A DNA stretch of 33,415 bases. It comes from a virus. Positions 29,386-33,415 of the stretch are shown here, piece by piece. The DNA is taken from positions 1 through 33,415 of the IMG/VR virus record IMGVR_UViG_3300035670_000807; one strand, 5' to 3'. Positions within the stretch are counted from its first letter, which is position 1, and the number at the start of each line of letters is the position of its first letter. The notes beneath the pieces were generated by a model. The model was given only the letters and a program-made list of their open reading frames with translations, searched no databases and was not told the origin of the DNA. A program made the translations under genes and the position numbers.

Positions 29386-29835
29386 GTGTTAGTTGAGATT
29401 GCGGCGGCGAATGCGGCCTTCGCGATCATAAAAGAGGCCGTTCAGCACTCGGGCGACCTCATGGCGGCAGGCAAGTCCGTGATGGACTACTTTAACGCCA
29501 AATCATCCATCCAGAAGAAGATTGAGGAAACCCCTCCGCACAAGAGGAACGACCTTGAGGAATTCTTTGAACTGGAGCGGATGAAAAAACAAGAGCAAGA
29601 ACTCAAAGAATTGATGATCTATCAGGGCCGCCCTGGGCTCTGGGATGATTGGCTCAGATTCCAGGCCAACGCCAAGAAGCGGCGGGATGAGGCCAAGCGC
29701 GAGGCCGAGGCAGAGATTGAGCGCAAGAAAGAAGAACTCCAGCACCTATTTGAAAACCTGATGATGATCGCCGCGATCATTGCCCTGGTCGCGGTATTGA
29801 TTGGTCTAATTTACTGGGCACTCCAAGGAGCGTAG
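29386..29835 (+). CDS. Coiled-coil protein with C-terminal TM, lysis-cassette member
   Basis: The 149-aa protein starts with GTG. An Ala-rich N-terminal helix is followed by a long charged coiled-coil (E-L-E-R-M-K-K-Q-E-Q-E-L-K, A-E-A-E-I-E-R-K-K-E-E-L) and a final TM helix (I-A-A-I-I-A-L-V-A-V-L-I-G-L-I). It resembles small proteins found next to phage holins and could be a lysis regulator. Evidence is architectural only. Confidence 0.72.
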   Translation: MLVEIAAANAAFAIIKEAVQHSGDLMAAGKSVMDYFNAKSSIQKKIEETPPHKRNDLEEFFELERMKKQEQELKELMIYQGRPGLWDDWLRFQANAKKRRDEAKREAEAEIERKKEELQHLFENLMMIAAIIALVAVLIGLIYWALQGA

Positions 29836-30105
29836 ATGTTTAAGGAACTCACCACCGAGGAAATCGAGGTGCGGGTCTGGGCGACCATTGTCCTAGTCCT
29901 GGCGGCGATTCTCCTGATCTCTGTTGTTTGCATTCTTTTCGCCGTAATGTTTGTTGACCAGAATATGGAGAAGATTGCGCCCATAGACGAGGCTTTCCTG
30001 GGAATAATGAAAGACATCATGCTTTTGTGTATCGGGGCCGTGGGCGGCATTGTGGGCCGCAAAGGGGCCTACTCAGCGATCAACGCAATGAAGGAGGAGA
30101 AATGA
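29836..30105 (+). CDS. Two-TM holin-like protein
   Basis: The 89-aa protein has two hydrophobic helices (A-T-I-V-L-V-L-A-A-I-L-L-I-S-V-V and M-L-L-C-I-G-A-V-G-G-I-V-G) separated by an acidic loop. AAGGAG lies 5 nt before the ATG. Size and topology fit a class II holin or a holin partner. It precedes the 3TM holin and the endolysin. Confidence 0.65.
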   Translation: MFKELTTEEIEVRVWATIVLVLAAILLISVVCILFAVMFVDQNMEKIAPIDEAFLGIMKDIMLLCIGAVGGIVGRKGAYSAINAMKEEK

Positions 30106-30506
30106 TCCCACTCGCCGCAATTATGAGCATCGGAGAGAAGGTTCTCGACAAGGTTCTCCCCGATCCCGAGGCCAAGAATAAAGCGATGGCGGAACTCGGC
30201 AAGATACAGGCAGAGGGTCGTCTTGCGGAACTCAACGCGGACAACATCGAGGCCCAGGAACTCACCAAGCGGGCCGAGGCAGATATGCGTTCGGACTCCT
30301 GGCTCTCCAAGAACATCCGCCCGATGACCCTGATCTTCATTCTGCTCACCTATACGGTGTTCGGGCTTATGTCGGCCTGGGACATCGAGGTGAACAACAA
30401 CTATGTGGAACTCCTCGGGCAATGGGGAATGCTCATCATGTCTTTCTATTTTGGTGGGCGAACACTTGAGAAGATCATCGACATGAAATCGAAAGGCGGC
30501 AAATGA
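30102..30506 (+). CDS. Holin of the 3TM gene-transfer-agent type
   Basis: The 134-aa protein has the GTA_holin_3TM layout: an N-terminal I-M-S-I-G-E-K-V-L-D-K-V-L-P-D-P segment, a helix with K-N-K-A-M-A-E-L, then S-W-L-S-K-N-I-R-P and two hydrophobic segments (M-T-L-I-F-I-L-L-T-Y and a second around 107-120). Start is at an ATGA overlap. It would permit endolysin release. Confidence 0.85.
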   Translation: MIPLAAIMSIGEKVLDKVLPDPEAKNKAMAELGKIQAEGRLAELNADNIEAQELTKRAEADMRSDSWLSKNIRPMTLIFILLTYTVFGLMSAWDIEVNNNYVELLGQWGMLIMSFYFGGRTLEKIIDMKSKGGK

Positions 30507-30970
30507 CACAGATGACCAAGAACTTTTCCCTGGCTGAACTAACCAAGTCTGAGACCGCGCTCCGTCACGGCATGGAGAATGAGCCGGGAGATGATGAACT
30601 CAACAACCTACTGATGCTCTGCGCGAATGTTCTCCAGCCGATTCGTGACCACTACGGCAAGGGCGTGAAGGTGAACTCGGGTTATCGGTCGCCAGATGTG
30701 AACGCCAAGGTGGGCGGCTCACGCACCTCTGACCATTGTCGGGGCATGGCGGCGGACATAGAGATTCCCGGTGTCCCGAATGCTGAACTCGCAGAATATA
30801 TCCGCGACAACCTTCCCTTCACCCAGGTGATCCTAGAGTTTTATACGAGGGGGGTAAGTGACTCCGGGTGGGTTCATGTATCTTACGATCCGCAAAACCT
30901 AAAGCGGCAGGCACTTACCGCCGTGAAGGAGAACGGAAAGACGGTCTACTTGCAAGGCATTGTGGCGTGA
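30503..30970 (+). CDS. M15-family peptidase endolysin
   Basis: The 155-aa protein has V-N-S-G-Y-R-S-P-D-V-N (57-67), G-G-S-R-T-S-D-H-C-R-G-M-A-A-D-I (71-86), and W-V-H-V-S-Y (123-128). The zinc ligands would be His78, Asp85 and His125, as in M15 D-Ala-D-Ala peptidases. No signal peptide is visible, so it relies on the holin. Start overlaps the holin stop (ATGA). Confidence 0.9.
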   Translation: MTQMTKNFSLAELTKSETALRHGMENEPGDDELNNLLMLCANVLQPIRDHYGKGVKVNSGYRSPDVNAKVGGSRTSDHCRGMAADIEIPGVPNAELAEYIRDNLPFTQVILEFYTRGVSDSGWVHVSYDPQNLKRQALTAVKENGKTVYLQGIVA

Positions 30971-31428
30971 CGACGATTGCGGCATCTCTGGACTTTCAGA
31001 TGATCGCCGCAGACTCCCGGTGTTCGACAGACACTTGGATGTTCAATGTCTCAAAACTCAGGTCGGGGCCGGGAACCGCGTTTGGCGCGGCGGGAACCTG
31101 GGAGCAGATTCTCAAGTTTTATGCGGCCCTGGAGCAAAACGGAGAACTCGGATCGGAATGCGATGTCGAGGTCTTAGAACTCCGCAAAGACGGACTCTGG
31201 ATTTACAACGGCAGTCTGGTGTGTTTCCCCATCAAGGAACGATTCTGGGCGATTGGGACGGGCGCACCTTACGCAATAAGCGCGATGCATCTGGGCAAGT
31301 CGCCCGCCGAGGCGATAGAGATTGCAAAACTATTTGATCCAGGCACAGGAGGCGAAATCGAAACCATGAGGATTCCAAATGTCTCACAATCGAAAACTGA
31401 CCGACGACGAACTCATAAAACTGTTTAA
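30967..31428 (+). CDS. HslV-like Ntn-hydrolase
   Basis: GTG 30967 overlaps the endolysin stop (GTGA). The 153-aa product begins M-T-T-I-A-A, so Met removal would expose Thr as nucleophile, as in HslV. It continues A-A-D-S-R-C-S-T (Asp16), V-S-K-L-R (Lys30), F-G-A-A-G and W-A-I-G-T-G-A-P-Y-A-I-S-A with a trailing A-E-A-I-E-I-A-K. This is the proteasome beta-subunit/HslV pattern. No HslU is present. A role in prohead or host protein turnover is open. Confidence 0.72.
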   Translation: MTTIAASLDFQMIAADSRCSTDTWMFNVSKLRSGPGTAFGAAGTWEQILKFYAALEQNGELGSECDVEVLELRKDGLWIYNGSLVCFPIKERFWAIGTGAPYAISAMHLGKSPAEAIEIAKLFDPGTGGEIETMRIPNVSQSKTDRRRTHKTV

Positions 31429-32341
31429 GGAGTACGGTTCTCCTGACAAAATTGCCAAGGTGACTGGCATGAATGTGAGGAGCATCTATATGCGCCGCAG
31501 GCAGATCGAGGAAAAGTTTGGTGTCGAACTTCTCTCCTACGCGGCCCCTCAGTCCCCAGACTCTCGGAACATGAACCGAGACTTCCGGGCAAGCACTCCC
31601 AAGAAACTCGACTTCACCTGTATGGATGGCGTGATTATGGTGGCCTCTGATGCCCACTATTGGCCTGGAGATGCTTCGGTCGCGCACAAGGCATTCGTCA
31701 CCCTTATCAAAGAACTAAAGCCCAAGGCGGTCGTGATGAACGGCGATGTGTTCGACGGGGCCAGGGTATCGCGGCACGATCCCCTCTACGGGACAAACCC
31801 TCCCACGGTGAAAGAGGAACTCGATGCGTGTCGTGAGCGACTCGGAGAGATCGAAAAGGCGTTCAACAACGCGGCCCTAATCTGGACTTACGGCAACCAC
31901 GACTCCCGTCTCTGGCGGTATCTCAAGACAAACTCACCAGAAGTCGAGGGTATGCCTGGGATGGATGTGTTCGACTACTTTCCAGGCTGGAGACACGGGT
32001 ATCTGGTCGAGGTCAACAAAGATACGATCATCAAACATCGGTGGCATAACGGCATCCACGCAACCTACAACAACACCTTGAAGGGCGGTCGCTCTATCGT
32101 GACAGGTCACCTCCACAGGCTCCAAGTCACCGCCTGGGGGGACTACAACGGGCGTAGATACGGGGTCGATACAGGAACCCTCGCGGAGCCCTCGCACGAA
32201 TCCTTCGCCTACTTAGAGGGAAGCCCAACGCCCTGGGCCTCGGGGTTTGTCGTGCTGACCTATCACAAAGGCCAGATGCTCCACCCTGAGATTGTGGAGG
32301 TTATCAACGGCGTGGCCTACTTCCGAGGCAAGCCCATTTGA
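31379..32341 (+). CDS. Calcineurin-like metallophosphoesterase with N-terminal HTH
   Basis: The 320-aa protein has an N-terminal helix-turn-helix (about 8-40: D-E-L-I-K-L-F, D-K-I-A-K-V-T-G, S-I-Y-M-R-R) and a phosphoesterase core. The core shows S-D-A-H (90-93), N-G-D-V-F (121-125), Y-G-N-H-D-S-R (171-177), K-H-R-W-H (219-223) and T-G-H-L-H (242-246). These are the metal ligands of the family. It overlaps the Ntn-hydrolase gene by 50 nt. It may act on phage or host DNA or on a nucleotide signal. Confidence 0.9.
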   Translation: MSHNRKLTDDELIKLFKEYGSPDKIAKVTGMNVRSIYMRRRQIEEKFGVELLSYAAPQSPDSRNMNRDFRASTPKKLDFTCMDGVIMVASDAHYWPGDASVAHKAFVTLIKELKPKAVVMNGDVFDGARVSRHDPLYGTNPPTVKEELDACRERLGEIEKAFNNAALIWTYGNHDSRLWRYLKTNSPEVEGMPGMDVFDYFPGWRHGYLVEVNKDTIIKHRWHNGIHATYNNTLKGGRSIVTGHLHRLQVTAWGDYNGRRYGVDTGTLAEPSHESFAYLEGSPTPWASGFVVLTYHKGQMLHPEIVEVINGVAYFRGKPI

Positions 32342-32481
32342 GCGGGTGGCTCATCGGGGTGGTGACCGTGATTTATGTCGGGGTCGCAATCTCATTCTGG
32401 GCCGAGGGGAAACCTGGGATGGCGCTGACCTTTTTAGGGTACTCTGTCGCTAACATTGGGCTCATCTGGGCCTCTAAGTAA
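32338..32481 (+). CDS. 47-aa two-TM mini-protein with TTG start
   Basis: A TTG overlapping the phosphoesterase stop (TTGA) opens a 47-codon frame. Two hydrophobic segments are visible (W-L-I-G-V-V-T-V-I-Y-V-G-V-A-I, and M-A-L-T-F-L-G-Y-S-V-A-N-I-G-L-I-W). The G-x-x-F-x-G-Y-x-x-x-N-x-G-L-I pattern is typical of short phage membrane proteins. It is easily missed by gene callers. It has no known function. Confidence 0.65.
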   Translation: MSGWLIGVVTVIYVGVAISFWAEGKPGMALTFLGYSVANIGLIWASK

Positions 32482-32510
32482 GTCTCATGCGGGGCTGGCC
32501 CACAGTCCAA

Positions 32511-32544
32511 AGATTCGGTCGTTGAACACACTCTCCTCGAATCT
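32511..32544 (+). repeat. Inverted repeat in the gap before the 61-aa gene
   Basis: AGATTCG (32511-32517) and CGAATCT (32538-32544) form perfect 7-bp arms with a 20-bp spacer. It could be a hairpin or an operator half-site pair. No T run follows, so it is not a clear terminator. Confidence 0.35.
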
Positions 32545-32583
32545 GGTCAGTCCCGCACCCCTCTCCCGCACCGCACAACAAGT

Positions 32584-32599
32584 CTAGGGTTATCCCTAG
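32584..32599 (+). promoter_or_regulatory. Palindrome upstream of the strong promoter
   Basis: CTAGGG-TTAT-CCCTAG is a perfect 6-bp dyad ending 9 bp before the -35 element. Position and symmetry suit a repressor or activator binding site. Confidence 0.45.
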
Positions 32600-32601
32600 C
32601 G

Positions 32602-32641
32602 ATACTGTTTGCAATTCTGCAAAAGGTGCGCTATACTGTTT
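32602..32641 (+). promoter_or_regulatory. Direct repeat overlapping promoter elements
   Basis: The 9-bp sequence ATACTGTTT occurs at 32602-32610 and 32633-32641, 31 bp apart (about three helical turns). It overlaps both the -35 and -10 edges. Such spacing would let two protein dimers bind one DNA face. A related sequence, GACTGTTTGC, occurs at 6041-6050. Confidence 0.4.
32609..32637 (+). promoter_or_regulatory. Strong sigma70-like promoter
   Basis: TTGCAA (32609-32614), a 17-bp spacer and TATACT (32632-32637) form a near-consensus promoter. Transcription should start near 32644, about 44 nt before the 61-aa gene, and continue toward the lipoprotein and, on a circular molecule, the early genes. 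Confidence 0.72.
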
Positions 32642-32687
32642 TCACGGTCGAATCACTCCTAGACCGGATGAAAAAAGGAGAAGTCAA

Positions 32688-32873
32688 ATGAGCAAAACCA
32701 TCAACCTGTATGAAGTGCGTGTTTTCCCGGTGGGCTCCTATGTAAGCCGCAATCTGAGCCGCAAAAGCCGCATCCTTCCCTATCGCACCGCCCAAGCAAT
32801 CGTTCGTCGTCTCAAGAAATCAGGCGTTGATGCGGTGATCGGATCACCCTGGCGCGTCAACATCACCGTTTAA
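32688..32873 (+). CDS. 61-aa basic early protein
   Basis: The product (I-N-L-Y-E-V-R-V-F-P, S-Y-V-S-R-N-L-S-R-K-S-R and a helix A-I-V-R-R-L-K-K-S-G) is highly basic. AAGGAG lies 7 nt before ATG, and a strong promoter lies upstream. Strong promotion and small basic size fit an early host-takeover protein, which is inference only. I recognise no family. Confidence 0.75.
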   Translation: MSKTINLYEVRVFPVGSYVSRNLSRKSRILPYRTAQAIVRRLKKSGVDAVIGSPWRVNITV

Positions 32874-32880
32874 TCAAGGA

Positions 32881-32896
32881 GGGGGCTTCGGCCCCC
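32881..32896 (+). terminator. GC-rich UUCG hairpin between genes
   Basis: GGGGGC-TTCG-GCCCCC is a very stable 6-bp hairpin with a UUCG tetraloop, 7 bases after the 61-aa gene stop. No T run follows, so it may cap or stabilise the mRNA or partially attenuate, not fully terminate. Confidence 0.45.
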
Positions 32897-32909
32897 ATCG
32901 GGAGACCTT

Positions 32910-33263
32910 ATGAAACCAACCATCATCATCGCGGCCCTGCTCCTGGCAGGGTGCGCGTCGGGGCCGATCATCGACCCCAAGGCAAGCAAGACCCCGGAGA
33001 ACTTCTATCTCGACCAAATGGAATGCGAGCGCATCTCTGAGAATGTTTCTTACGGCAACGAGATGCTCAAGGGCGCGGTTATCCAGGGCATCTTCTCAGG
33101 CATCATCGGTGCGGCCATCGGGCAGGGTCCGAACGCTGGTGCAGTCGGTGCGGCATCCGGGGCCATCGTCGGGGCTGGAAAGGGTGCGTATGACACCAAC
33201 AGTCGCCGGGGGAAGATTGTCACCAAATGCCTGCAAGGGCGAGGCTACTCGGTGCTGGAATGA
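32910..33263 (+). CDS. Glycine-zipper lipoprotein (complete copy)
   Basis: The 117-aa protein starts with a signal peptide ending in L-L-L-A-G-C, a lipobox, followed by a short linker. The second half is a Gly/Ala-rich helical hairpin (I-F-S-G-I-I-G-A-A-I-G-Q-G, A-A-S-G-A-I-V-G-A-G), the glycine-zipper type seen in outer-membrane lipoproteins. A second Cys lies near the C-terminus (K-C-L-Q-G-R). It may alter the envelope, for example in superinfection exclusion. GGGAG precedes ATG 32910. Confidence 0.85.
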   Translation: MKPTIIIAALLLAGCASGPIIDPKASKTPENFYLDQMECERISENVSYGNEMLKGAVIQGIFSGIIGAAIGQGPNAGAVGAASGAIVGAGKGAYDTNSRRGKIVTKCLQGRGYSVLE

Positions 33264-33412
33264 CCTTAGATGACTTTATCAACCGACGCTGGCGATTCGC
33301 TCCCCGCCTGCCTGATTGCCCACCAGAGGAGCGCCAAGACCCAAACGATGTTTGGATTGATTACGACAAAGAGGAGAGACTGAATGAAGATGATCGACGA
33401 GATGAAGGATGA
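33260..33412 (+). CDS. Conserved 50-aa acidic mini-protein (right copy)
   Basis: This is the same gene as at 173-325. It begins MTLDDFINRRWRFAPRLPDC and differs from the left copy at a few residues, mainly E-to-D changes and one A-to-V. The start overlaps the lipoprotein stop. Confidence 0.75.
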   Translation: MTLDDFINRRWRFAPRLPDCPPEERQDPNDVWIDYDKEERLNEDDRRDEG

Positions 33413-33415
33413 CCC
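33384..33415 (+). CDS. 34-aa membrane mini-protein, 5' fragment
   Basis: The window ends 32 bases into the gene that is complete at 297-401. The visible codons are identical to the left copy. Confidence 0.5.
   Translation, partial: MKMIDEMKDD

Larger units (their letters stand above)
33088..33415. repeat. Right copy of the near-identical terminal repeat
   Basis: This matches 1-328 at about 96% identity, with 14 substitutions. It contains the lipoprotein end, the 50-aa gene and the first 32 bases of the 34-aa gene. Confidence 0.9.

Noticed and set aside
1-33415. tRNA genes, CRISPR arrays, integrase or CI-type repressor
   Set aside because: I looked for cloverleaf ends, regular repeats, tyrosine or serine recombinase motifs and repressor-like domains. 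I saw none; only small uncharacterised HTH proteins are present.

Overview
The window is an essentially complete genome of a tailed dsDNA phage with a lambda-like siphovirus layout. Every gene I can support is on the + strand, and genes are packed head to tail, mostly with ATGA, GTGA or TAATG overlaps. The first ~328 bases repeat the last ~328 bases (33088-33415) at about 96% identity: 14 substitutions and no indels by eye. The sequence is therefore probably a circular or circularly permuted unit of about 33,087 bp whose two ends come from slightly different population variants. The host is probably Gram-negative: there is a lipobox lipoprotein, a gene-transfer-agent-type 3TM holin, an M15 endolysin and good sigma70-like promoters. 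I cannot name the host. I found no integrase, repressor, tRNA, CRISPR array, DNA polymerase, primase or replicative helicase.

Left part (1-7007), early or accessory genes. A lipoprotein and three mini-proteins (50, 34 and 32 aa) are followed by a recombination module: an ERF-family annealing protein, a YqaJ-family exonuclease and an SSB-like protein ending in an acidic tip. Next comes a promoter driving a leader or small RNA with two mutually exclusive long stems (2992-3106). After it is a QueD-like plus DpdA-like pair, which suggests 7-deazaguanine modification of phage DNA. A run of small coupled genes follows: a replication-protein-like domain, Cys-rich zinc ribbons, HTH proteins, a YbcO-like nuclease and a PD-(D/E)XK-like protein. 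A second structured leader and terminator lie at 6049-6122.

Middle part (7008-25055), packaging and morphogenesis. A candidate cos dyad precedes a Nu1-like small terminase and a GpA-type large terminase. Then come a gpW-like joining protein, the portal, a decoration-like protein, a 24-residue repeat protein, and a single 859-codon ORF that fuses an N-terminal domain, an S78 prohead protease and the major capsid protein. After a strong terminator there is an unusual cassette (DUF115-like protein, glycosyltransferase, FkbM methyltransferase). It is followed by FII-like, U-like and V-like tail genes, the G/GT pair with a canonical -1 frameshift site, a short tape measure protein, an HNH endonuclease, and tail tip proteins including a J-like protein.

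Right part (25056-33415), host range and lysis. There is a small fibre protein and then a LamG/SPRY fibre gene that appears to have been split in two by an HNH endonuclease gene. These are followed by a lysis cassette (XhlA-like protein, membrane proteins, 3TM holin, M15 endolysin), an HslV-like Ntn hydrolase, a metallophosphoesterase and a two-TM mini-protein. A strongly promoted 61-aa gene with direct-repeat operator-like sequences leads back to the lipoprotein.

A genome-wide signal stands out. I found no AGCT and no ACGT anywhere in the window. Glu-Leu and Lys-Leu pairs use GAA/AAA before CTN, and Asp-Val pairs use GAT before GTN, to avoid these palindromes. Together with the QueD/DpdA pair this suggests a phage under heavy restriction pressure.
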